From NCBI GenBank assembly GCA_000320605.2, contig KB445811.1, positions 302,887-353,196 on the forward strand: a stretch of 50,310 nucleotides of DNA, given 5' to 3'. The notes beneath the pieces are model-generated. The model was not told the DNA's origin and ran no database searches. It saw only the letters and a list, made by a program, of their open reading frames with translations. Positions 1 through 9,918 of the stretch are shown one piece after another; positions within the stretch are counted from its first letter, which is position 1; every line of letters begins with the position of its first letter. Origin of the DNA: Gelatoporia subvermispora B (taxonomy: Eukaryota > Basidiomycota > Agaricomycetes > Polyporales > Gelatoporiaceae). Position numbers and translations under genes: made by a program.

Positions 1-3000
1 GTCCGCGTGCTCGGCGTGTCGCTCAACCGGCCCGTCACCATCAAGGAACATGTCGCCGTCCCCCTCCCCCCTCGCCCTCGCCCTTACTGCTCTCACGCCT
101 ACCGCCGTCCATCGCGCATCGGCTCACCGCACGCGACAGGTGCTCGTCACGATCATGGCCGGCGTCGGCGCGCAGTCGGCGTACGCGGTGCGTCCCCCTC
201 CCTCCCCGCGAAGAGCCGCGCGCTGACGCTGTCTCCGCATCGTTGGTATTGGTGTTGGTGTCGCTGTCGCTGTCGCGGCGGTTCGTGCGGCCAGAGCGAC
301 ATCGTCGCGGTGCAGCGCGTGTACTACCGCCAGAACTTCGGCTTCGCATGTGCGTCTCCCCCTTCTTTCCCCCCTCCTCTCCTTTCGCCTTTCGTTTCTG
401 ATCCTCCGATGCGGCGCGCAGACCAATGGATGCTCGTCATGTCGACCCAGGTGCGTGCTCCGCCCGCGTGTGCGTCCTCATCGCACGCTCACTCAGACGC
501 ACATCCGACCGCCCGCAGCTCATCGGGTTCTCGATCGGCGGGATCGCCCGCAGACTGGTGCGCCACTCCCTTCCTGCGCTTTCTCTGATCAAGCTGAGCT
601 CACGTCCGCGCCCACGTCCGCGCACGCACGCGCGCAGCTCGTCGACCCCGCGTCAATGAGTGCGTCCCCCCTTCCCTCCCTTTGCGCGCGCTGACCCGCC
701 CCGCCCCGCCCCTGCTCCGCTCACCCCTCATCCCCCTCACGCCCTCACCCGCCGGACTCCTTCACCACTCACCCACTCACCCACTCGCGACGCACCGCCC
801 GCGCGCCGCAGTCTGGCCGAACACGCTCGTCGTCTGCGCGCTCTTCAACACGCTGCACTCGCAGAGCTACGCGGGCATCGGGCAGCACGACGGCCTCTCG
901 CGCGAGCGCTTCTTCACCTTTGCGTTCCTCTCCGCCGCGCTGTGGTGTGCGTACCCGTCTTTGTCGTTGTCGTTTCGTCATTATCAGTTCCTGGCGGGCG
1001 CGTTTGCTGCTGATTTCGATTTTGATTCCGATGCGCGCGATGTTGATGCCGATGCCGATGCCGATGCTGATGCGCCGCGCCAGATCTCGTCCCGGGGTAC
1101 CTCTTCCAGGCGCTGAGGTGCGTGCGCGATCGGTTTGCCCGCTGTATGCGCGGCTGATCAGGATCCGGTGCTGCAGTACGTTTACATGGGTGAGTGGCGT
1201 GCGGTGAGGGATCGGTGTGGGTGTTGATGATCTGCAGGGATGCTGGATCGCCCCGGAGAACCGTGTACGTCTTCTCCCCTCCTTGCCACACATCCCAGCG
1301 TGTCCCCGTACTGATGATGACGCGCGCCGCAGATGGTCAACGCGCTGTTCGGGTGCGTGTTCTTGGCAGTGCTCGAGCCGACTGCTGACGGGCAGATGAA
1401 TGTGGTGGTGCACGCCGGGCAGGTACCACAGCGGCATGGGCTTCTCGCTGCTCTCGTTCGACTGGAACGAGATTGCGTACATCGGGAGCCCGCTCGCCAC
1501 GCCGTGTGCGTCCCCTCCTCCCCTCTTCTGCCTGTGCGAGCTGCGCCGAATGCGAGGCTGACTCGCGGGTGTGTGTGCGTGCGCGTAGGGTGGGCCGAGG
1601 CGAACGTCTTCGCGGGGTTCTTGTTCTTTTACTGTGAGTGGACCTGCGCGTTCGAGGGTGCGCAGAGGGCTGACATTGAGTGCGGCAGGGTTCCTGACGC
1701 CGATCCTATATGTGCGCACCGTCTGTTGATCGGGATGGGCGAGCTGAGTGTGACCTTCCCTCCCTGCGCGGACAGTTCTGCAACGTGTGGTACAGCCAGT
1801 TCATGCCGTGAGTGCCGCCTGAACCCGACCGGGCGCGCGTGCTGACGCGCGGTGCAGGATCTCGTCGACGCAGCCGTTCGACAACACCGGGAACGAGTAC
1901 GACTGGGCGCGGATCCTGAACGCGGACAACACGTTCAACGTCGACGCGTACAAGGCGTACAGCCCGCTCTTCCTCTCGTGCGTCCGCCCTTGCCTGTCGG
2001 CGCATCTGCAGCCGCCATGCGCCGTGGAAGTGGAAGTGGAGGTGCTGACAGCTGGGTGCGCGCGCAGGATGACGTTCGCGATCTCGTACGGGCTCTCGTT
2101 CGCGTCGATCACGGCGACGATCGTGCACGCGCTGCTGTACTTCAACAAGCCGATCCGCGTGCACCTGCGCCGCTCGCTCGCGGAGCAGCCCGACGTGCAC
2201 GCGCAGCTCATGGCGAAGTATCCCCAGGGTGAGCCGCCTTCTCGCAACTCTTTGCGGGCTGTGCTGACGAGCGCGCGCGGCAGTGCCGGAGTGGTGGTGA
2301 GTACGCGATTCGCTGTGCGGGCGGTGGGTCTGAGATGAGGGCGCAGGTACGGTTGCATTCTAGGTGTGTCCTCGGACTTGGGTAAGGAGGATGCGTCGGA
2401 TGGGCGCCTGATGCTCGGGAAACAGTTGTCACGTTTGTCTTTGCGTGCTTGTGCATCAAGCTGTGGCCGACGGAGATGACGATCTGGGCGCTGCTCGTCG
2501 CCCTCGTCATCGCCCTGGTGCGTATCTTGTCATTTAACATCGAAGCGGATCGGGCTGAACCATGTCCTTAGATTTACGTTGTCCCGATTGGTACGGCCCC
2601 ACATCGAGCTTCCCATCTGTCCCGCAGGCTCACAGAAGACGTTCAGGCATGATACAGGCGGTTACGAATAGACAGGTTGGACTGAAGTGAGTCGAAGGCC
2701 ACACTGGACGTGGATTTTGTGCTGAACGGACTTGCTAGTGTTATTACAGAGCTTATCGTGGGGTTCATGCTGCCGGGGAGACCCGTGGCGATGATGATGT
2801 GCGTGGCGTTGCTATCTCGAGCTCAGTTGGCTGCTGACGTGCTTGCAGGTTCAAGGTATCTGATAGTTGCGAAGCTTTGGGATGAGATGCTTATCACGAT
2901 TGATCGCTAGACATGGGGCTACGTGACGATGTCGCAGGGTACGTCTGATTTGCTCTCCACGATGACGATGATTGCTCATTGTTCGTGTAGCTATGATATT

Positions 3001-4397
3001 TACATCTGATTTTAAGTTGGGACATTACATGAAGATACCGCCTCGGATAGTGTTTTGCAGCCAGGTCGGCTCCTCTCTGTCCATATCGAAACACCGCTGA
3101 CTATGCGGAAGGTCGTTGCAAGTATCATTGCCGGCACGGTGCAGCTCGGCGTGCAATCTTGGTAAGGCGCAAGATCCCCATCAGTCGTCCCGATGTCCGA
3201 TCGGTATACTAACCTCGTTGCAGGATGTTCAGTAATATCCCGTGAGCACCTCGCCGTACTCTTCCCATGTCCTAGGCGTCTGACACTCTTGCGCAGCAAT
3301 ATCTGTACCACCGAGCAGGAGAACGCGTACGATCCAGACATTCCAGTCGCGAGGCTCGCTGACCCTTCCCAGGTCCGGGTTCACCTGCGCAAACACCCAG
3401 GTACGCGACCGCTCGATCAATATTCGCCCGATCGCTGACTTTGTGTTACCAGGTCTTCGGTGCTGCATCCGTGATCGTGAGTGCCTCGTAGCTTCCTTGT
3501 CGCTGAACAGTTTCGAGCCGCTGCACGCAGTGGGGCTTGATCGGCCCTGGCCTGCAATTCTCGCAGGGCCATTTGTACTAGTACGTGCCTCTCTCACCAG
3601 TGGTTGGCTGTCACGCTGACGTGCGCCCAGTCGTCAGTGTCCCTCGATCTCGATCTGCATGCTTGGTCGTGACGTCAGCGTCTAGCGCTCTTGTTCTTCT
3701 TTATCGTCGGCGCGGTGTGCCCCATTATCGTGTGGGCCCTGACCAAGAAGTGGCCCAATTCGCTGCTGAACTACGTCAAGTAAGTGTTCTGCCTATTCCG
3801 AGGGAGACAAATGACTAACATACATATGGCCGGTAGCTTCCCGTGAGATAAGCTCTTTCCTGGCTGCGGGCCCTTACTGATGATGTTTTGCAGCCTCATG
3901 TTCACCGGTGTGGGCAACATCCCACCAGCAACGGCTGTAAACTACGTACCTTGGGCTATCATCGGGTTCTTGTTTCAATACATCATTAGGAGGCGGCATT
4001 TCGCATTCTGGGCTAAATACAATTGTGAGTGCTCGTGTTGTTTTTCTAGACGGTAATACTTCATCTCACGATCTCCCAGACGTTCTCTCCGCCGCGCTCG
4101 ATGCTGGCACTGCTGTTTCGACTATCCTTATTTACTTCATGTGAGCCTGGTCCACGCTCAGCTCCCGCACACGTCATCGCTGACTCGCACGTGCAGTTTG
4201 CAATACCCGCGAAATGGACAGATCGGATCCACCACCATAGAGCAGTGGTGGGGAAATACTGTGTTCAAGAACACGGCGGACTGGAACTCGCTGCCTCTGA
4301 AATCTATAGTGAACGGCACTTTCGGGTACGTCTCCCTGTCCTGTCGCACGGAGCTGACGTGGCTGATGCACTGTGGACCAGACCTGCGTCGTGGTAG
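1..4397 (+). CDS. OPT-family small oligopeptide transporter, 5' end outside the window
   Basis: Proton-coupled importer of small peptides (OPT family, fungal OPT/ISP4 type), expected in the plasma membrane. About 20 short introns split the gene. The exons read through family blocks in order: TIKEH-VLVTIMAGVGAQSAYA (near 30-190), DIVAVQRVYYRQNFGFA (298-350), LIGFSIGGIARRL (519-558), WPNTLVVCALFNTLHSQSY (812-870), YHSGMGFSLLSFDWNEIAY (near 1423-1480), FDNTGNEYDWARIL (1879-1920), KLWPTEMTIWALL (2458-2500), LNVITELIVGFMLPGRP (2690-2785), TSDFKLGHYMKIPPR (3004-3050), KKWPNSLLNYV (3749-3780), IPPATAVNYVPWAI (3919-3960), QYPRNGQIGSTTIEQWWGNT (4201-4260). It ends GPASW at 4397 after a last intron starting at 4331. 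These are known OPT motifs. One oddity is that the exon starting at 3686 (..LLFFFIVGAVCP) cannot be joined in frame to the previous exon (..QGHLYY) by a GT..AG intron, so a small indel, an unusual splice or a sequence error is present. Composition also shifts from very GC-rich to moderate near 2.4 kb. The family is certain; whether it is functional is open. Confidence 0.9.
1039..1074 (+). repeat. GAT/GATGCC microsatellite-like tract in an OPT intron
   Basis: A run of GATGTT/GATGCC/GATGCT hexamers lies in the intron that follows the exon ending ..LSAALW. It is not part of the coding sequence. It explains the long open frames seen on both strands here. Confidence 0.8.
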
Positions 4398-4937
4398 ACA
4401 CATTGTTGTATTATTAGCTATATTGTACTGCTGTCATCTGTGCTATCGAGTCATGTTCCTGACATGCTACGGCGGTTTACTCCTTGGATGGCGTCCAGAA
4501 CGGATCGAACTGCTCGTTATACGATTCATCCAGACGACCATAGATCCTTACTCGTGATGAGTTGCATGTGAAATTGCCGCTTCATGTTCTGGTTCATGTC
4601 CTGTGTTTGGCATAGCATATCGTTGTCACGATTCACGGACTACACTTGTGTAGCAATCCTAGCAGTGAGATAGATCATTGTATCCGAACAACAGTGTCAG
4701 TAGCGAAGATAACCATGGCCTCCGAGGCAAGCATAGGGCTCGTAGGTGTTCAACAGGAGAAACGCAGAGAAAGACAATTCCGAGTAGATTCTGAGTGAGA
4801 AGGGATCGTCAATGCCTTCGGTGGCATCGGAGCCCATCGGGTTTGGGGTACTTGTTCGCATCTGGAATATAGATATAGGAGTCTGAATAGTTGGTTGTAG
4901 TGGTCAAGATTGTCCTCGGCCGGACGAGGGTCCATGA
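4398..4937. other. Convergent 3' flanks of OPT and DUF6534-A
   Basis: About 540 nt between two convergent stop codons. No coding exon is visible. The part from about 4740 resembles 9690-9918, downstream of DUF6534-B, in short blocks such as the 'agaaagacaattccgag' type match, so it belongs to the duplicated unit. Confidence 0.6.
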
Positions 4938-6951
4938 TTAGACGAGATGTTCACTTCGTTCGACCTTAATCTCGATCACTCCTGCCTGCTCGAAGTTCGT
5001 GTCAGTCGTGGAGCTTCTGAGTCATGACTTGATTCCAATACCTCGCGGATATCCTGACTCTTCCCGACTTGCGTGCTGGCGCTGGACGAGGTTGGTGCAG
5101 CGAGAGACAGTGGGAGCGAAACCACACCATTGGGTCCCTTCACTTTGTCTCTCAAGTCTTGTCTCGCATTGAGAGTAGCGAGAAGTGCGTTGAAAAGGAC
5201 TACATTGAGATGAGTGCTCATGTATCGCTAGAGAGATTGATGTACACACGGGTGGGTAATGCAGCGAAGAATATATCGTAGACCAGCTTGTCAGGCATAG
5301 TCGTCCACTGGTGCGGTATATCAGCAATAGCGAGCGTCGAGAGCAGGTTTCGGGAATGCTCACAGTGACCAACATGCAAAGAGCGCAAATCCTAGCAAGC
5401 ACAGGTGTCAGAGTACTATACTCCGATGACAGGTGAAGGTCACGCACGTAGTAAGCAGACCCGTGTTGATACTGAAAATAATCAGCGTCCGGACGATCGA
5501 GTCGGTCCTGAGTGTAGCGTGCCAGGTCAAATTACGACATATGTTCCGTAATGAAGTCGAACATACCTGCGAACCCGACTACGGCGCCTCCACAGCAGTA
5601 TCACTTGCGAAATAGCAATCAATGAATCGGCAACGATGGTGAGACAAGTAGCAACATAGAACTCTGGCTGAGCTAATGTCAGTTTCTCTTGTGGAACACT
5701 GGGAGAACTCCAAAATACCGATAAGAGTCTCAATTCCAGGAATTGAGAGTGGGCAACAGTTACACTGGGAGTTGAATGAGCTTGATCTGGACATAAACAC
5801 GCAATCGAACACTCACTCTTTAACAGTAAACACTGACATGGATTGTCAGTTACATTCCATCACTCATGATCTGCGAGAAATATAGCCTACCCAACAGCGC
5901 GACTACGGAGATCTTGTGTGAATATGTGAGTGGTCAATGAAACAAACGTCCGCACCAAGCTCTCCAAAGGAACACAACATCTATATATACCACAAGAATT
6001 AGCAGACACAAGACAGTACTATACTGGGTTCCATACGCACAATCAGTGCGACTAGGGTCCAGTTTTTGTTGCTGACTAGAATCGATGTTAGAATGAGCTA
6101 TGAGTGTTTGCGTATGCACGCACGCCACCAGATTCGAACGCAGAATAGGCTACAAAAGCGAGAGATGAGTCACAGCCAAACATGAGGTTGGCTAAAATAT
6201 AACCTGCCTTCGGATCCCTGTGTGCATGATTGCCTAGCACATATGATTAACCTCCGTTCCAGTCCAACTCTGTGTACGACTCACGCTGACCACGATGATA
6301 CTCTGTGAGCTATATGTGAGTTTTCATGATTACAACGTTGAGCAGAGGCACTCACAATGATGGCCCTTCGGAATATGCGGATTGTGAGTGCCACCTAATA
6401 CTCATTAATGGACAGCTACCGACTGACCATGACTCTCTTGCAAGGGCGAAAACATTTCCAAAGTCGGTGACCGTGTATGTAAACGCCATGGCACAAATAA
6501 AGACCTGGTGCAGAGTGTCCAGGCCCCTGGTGTGTCAAGATCTAGTATTCAGTAATCATCCATTTCTCGAAACGGCGCCAGCCGACCATATGAACGCAAC
6601 CTGAGAATATTGTGAAGGTTCCGTATATTTTTCTAGATCTCCACGACTTACTGTGGCTCTAAACAGCGCAGAATCATTGCTCTTGCTGTGCCAGTAGACA
6701 TATGTTTGTGAAACTGTGACTCCATAGACTCTGTCACATTGTTCATGGCTACAGGAGGCAGTACAATAGGCTGAGCTACGTACGCAGATGTTACCATTGT
6801 ACCTGTCAAGAACTAAGCTCAAACCCTCCCTTGATCTCAGACAATTGGACGTACTGATCTGAAGGGCTCCGAGCGTGCCTCCTAAGCTAATTGATTCAAG
6901 TCCTAGCAGCGGAATCGCTGAAGAGGGTACAGAAGGCGATGCCGCAGACAT
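4938..6951 (-). CDS. DUF6534 seven-helix membrane protein, paralogue A
   Basis: An uncharacterised integral membrane protein of a family expanded in Agaricomycetes (DUF6534); no function is established. The start is MSAASPSVPSS at 6951, because the same start is kept in paralogue B; an upstream ATG at 6960 is possible. Exons in order: ..SLGGTLGALQI; the 19-nt microexon 6784-6802; YGVTVSQTYVYWHSKSND (helix 1 end); VAFIWGLDTLHQVFICAM and TDFGNVFAL; FCVRIWW; SNKNWTLVALI (about 6040-6080); FGELGADVCF; PEFYVATCLTIVADSLIAIS (5610-5670); RTDSIVRTLIIFSINTGLL (5450-5510); MPDKLVYDIFFAALP (5270-5312); then the signature NALLATLNARQDLRD and a Pro/Ser/Thr-rich tail. A naive read of the tail hits a stop at about 5000. 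A 3' splice site at 5000-5005 avoids it and gives AGVIEIKVERSEHLV with stop 4938-4940, matching B. It lies convergent to OPT and upstream of a P450 relic. The family call is firm; exact internal exons are approximate. Confidence 0.85.
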
Positions 6952-7890
6952 AACGAGCATAAAATGAGGGATGGGTCCTTGGTGAGGCTATTGAAGGCGT
7001 ATAGAGGACGCCTCCTGAACAGCGGCTTCTTTATGAGCTCTGGCCTATTTGCAGAAGGGAATACGATGAACCTATTGTTAACGAACCGCTTCGTCAAGGT
7101 ATCTGATATCATGATAGAAGCCAAAGACTCTGTTAGAGTTTAAGTCCTAACATGCTGCGCAAGGCCTGATTCATCGTCCAATGCCAAGAACACTCCTCGA
7201 TGCATATTCCGATAATTGGGTACCTTGTGGTCACATTCTGGTCATTGCACAAGTAAGTCCGTACAAGAAGCCAGAATCCATATCCTGATGAATGCTCACA
7301 CAAGGCCGTGTGACACCAACGAGCCCAGAAAAAGCGGCTATGTCTTGTGCTACACTGGGTGTGAGTTGTGTTGATCCATGGGAAAATTATGGACTGTCAC
7401 CGCACGTATGATACCCCTGTGTTCAAGCAGCTGATGCAGCCTTGACATGTGACATCCAGGCAACCCCGCTGAGCTTGTGCGCGATACCTACGACATTTTA
7501 GCGCTGTAAGTTTGCAAATGTATGGACAGAGGCTCTGAGAAGACCACAGTATGGGAAGAATCCCTGTGCAAGGAGCCGAATAAGCTCGGCGGCGTATCAT
7601 GATTATGATGATACCGAATTAGAAAATCCAGCGGACTTTATCAGACGCTAGCGGGACAACTGTTATAGAATACTCTCACCCGGTTCAAGTGGCTGACAGG
7701 CCAGTTACTGATCGATCTGCCTGCTGCCGAACAATCTCGACGGAGTATGCACAAGAGCTGAGCACATAGAGACCAGTATATGTCTTAGTATGATGTATGT
7801 GAAGACTCTACGTCGACAATGATGGGACAAAACAATCTAATAGACTGATCCACAGCATACATGATAAAATTTATATACCGGCATACACAG
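6952..7890. other. Upstream region of DUF6534-A, duplicated and decayed
   Basis: No convincing gene. The first 100 nt upstream of the start resemble the region upstream of DUF6534-B: 6998-7046 and 12009-12060 share the 'gagctc/ctgtaat..tccttatgagct' block. The rest is AT-leaning, stop-rich sequence in all frames that links the 7-TM gene to the P450 relic. Confidence 0.5.
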
Positions 7891-8328
7891 GTGCCGACTG
7901 AGGATGTGTAGACACAATTTACGGACCTTTTGTATGAGTGATGAGCGCAAAGCCTCGCTACTTCTTAGCTCGATGGAACACTCGGAGGGCGTGGGGTGAC
8001 TGATATTGTGAGCCTTCAGCCACTGACAAGAGATATGAACATTTCTCTCGAGGAACCTTATCAGTAATCACACTCTTGGTGATGAATTAATCACCCTTAA
8101 CGAGCACATAAGCTCTGAGCACGTAGCACAAGGTCTTGAAGCTCGCCGAATAGCATCATGCCGAGGTTCTGATCTCAGACCGTGTTGAACCGAACACTAG
8201 GATTTGAAAAGCTAAGCCATCTGCAAACTTACAGACCGTTTATCATATGACTGGTGGCGGGCAAAATAGTTCAATGAGCGTTTTTCGGAATGAGTTTGCG
8301 TCAATTTCGAGGTGTTCCGAAATACCAG
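7891..8328 (-). pseudogene. Cytochrome P450 relic (copy A of the duplicated unit)
   Basis: Two fragments of a P450 gene matching the intact P450 at 13120-15339. Fragment 1 (7891-8022) matches the last exon (13091-13222): on the minus strand it still reads HPTPSECSIELRSSEAL, beside HPAPFKFAIKPRSSEAI in the intact gene. Fragment 2 (about 8138-8328) matches 14838-15050: the stretch around 'gctcgccgaatagcatcatgccga' keeps the intact gene's GMMPFGER codons in damaged form, and 8228-8328 matches the exon encoding ..FEKRSSNYSDRNH... The middle, about 1.6 kb in the intact gene, is reduced to about 116 nt. The I-helix, ExxR and haem-Cys exons are missing and the frames are broken, so no product is expected. 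The first coding exon is also absent; the unit junction follows directly. Confidence 0.8.
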
Positions 8329-8540
8329 CGCTGGATCTTGAAGGTTGGACATCACCCGCCCACTCGATGCACGCGTGTAGATGACTCCTCGGTACTCGCC
8401 CTACCCCGAGCCTCGAGGTGTGCTCCACAGTCGCCAACTACGACGACCCAACCATACCCTCGGGCACGCGCGCTATGTGCGTTGGCGATGTTCGATTCAC
8501 CACTTGCAACTTATGGCGAGGAAGGGCGCTGTTCAGCCCA

Positions 8541-9606
8541 TTGAGTTCTCGATCGGCGGCATCGCCCGCAGACTGGCGCGCGCCCCTTCCTCCCCGCCCT
8601 CTCCCACTCACGGATTACATCCCACATGCAGCTTGTCGACCCCGCGTTGGCGAATGTGTGCAGCGTTCCTCCTCATGCGAGCTAATTGGCGTGTCCTCCC
8701 CAACACGCGCGTGGCTGAAGACGCAGTGCAGCCGAACACGCCCGTGGTATGTGCGCTTTTCAGCATGCTGCACACCGCACACGCAGAGCGTATGTCGCCC
8801 AGCGTGGTAGCTTTGCGCGCTTCTCGCATACCCTACCCGTGAGCGGGTGTACGTGCTAGCAAGCAGCTGCAGGATATTGTCGACGCAGTCATACGACAGC
8901 ACAGGCAAGGAGCATGACTGCCAACTTGGCCGGATGCTGAACCCGGACAACGGCCCGCTCCCCCTCTGGTGCGTCTCCTCCGTTTCCCTCACCTGGCGCT
9001 GATGGCTGCGGGCATGTGCAGGTTAACGTTTGCAATCTCGCTCTTGTTGACGTCGATCACAGCGACAATCGTGCACGTGCTTCTATACTTCAGTAAGTCC
9101 GTCTGCGTGCAATTCCGCTTGCTCGCACAGCAGTCAAACGTGCGCACGCAGCTCATAGCGAAGTGGTACCTCTTGTTCCTAGGCGACTCGTTCTGAGATG
9201 TGCACTTGGGTAAGTGCTACAGTGGTGGTGAGTTCGGCTATATTGTGTGACGGAGGTGACGCTGAGATTCGTGGATGAGGTATGGTTGTATTCTAGGCGA
9301 GTCCTCAGGCATTGAGTATGGGAAGACGGGTCGGACGGGTGTCTGATGTACGGGGAGTAACGATCACATTCATCTTGTCTGCCCGACCATCAAGCTGTGA
9401 CGTCTGAAAATGACGATCTGGGCGCTGCTCGCTTGCCCTCGTCATCGCGCTGGTATATGCCTCGTCTTATATACGAGCGGAGCGCAGAGCTGAAGAGAAC
9501 GTAGATACCCAATCGATGCAGTTTGCCTTGCGTAGACACTGGGGCTCGCAGACTCGCGAAGTATGTCGAGGCATGATACAGGTCACGAATAGACAAAGAG
9601 TAGAAC
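8541..9606 (+). pseudogene. OPT transporter relic (copy B of the duplicated unit)
   Basis: Collinear remnants of the OPT gene at 1-4397. 8541-8585 matches 520-560 (EFSIGGIARRL instead of GFSIGGIARRL). 8632-8660 matches 636-659. 8732-8790 matches 813-870. 8857-8965 matches 1850-1942. 9013-9180 matches 2060-2225 and still reads LTFAISLLLTSITATIVHVL. 9411-9453 matches 2475-2518. 9565-9605 matches 2640-2690. Exons for about 900-1850 and everything after about 2690 are deleted. Frameshifts and stops occur between blocks, so no complete OPT can be made. Splice-site remnants are visible next to some exons, which indicates DNA-level duplication and not a retrocopy. Confidence 0.85.
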
Positions 9607-9918
9607 ATTTGACATCGCATGAGATCCTTATAAACGATTAGTCCTAATGGGGAATACATTTGTTGTCCGGAGTTGCTCTGAGGGCGTAGGGTTCCGAGAT
9701 CGCCGGCGAGACAAATACAACAAAAGATAATTCCGGGTACATTCTGGGCCACAAGAGAACACCATAGTATATCTCCCTGTCTGCAACCCAATAATATCTG
9801 TCGGTGCCCCGGAGGCTATTGGGCTCGGTGTATGTGCCCACCATCCCAAGGTGAACCTACGAGAAGTTGTATCTTTGTATATTGTGGTGAAAATGCTTAA
9901 GGCCTAGAGCCTTCGTGA
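9607..9918. other. 3' flank of DUF6534-B
   Basis: Non-coding remainder between the OPT relic and the DUF6534-B stop codon. It corresponds to 4700-4937 in copy A. No gene is seen. Confidence 0.5.

Noticed and set aside
769..1719. 316-codon open frame on the minus strand
   Set aside because: It is the shadow of GC-rich OPT exons and introns on the plus strand, where family motifs are clear. It has no motif of its own.
4976..5010. Premature stop in the DUF6534-A tail
   Set aside because: A downstream AG acceptor gives a tail (AGVIEIKVERSEHLV) matching that of paralogue B, so the stop is probably intronic.
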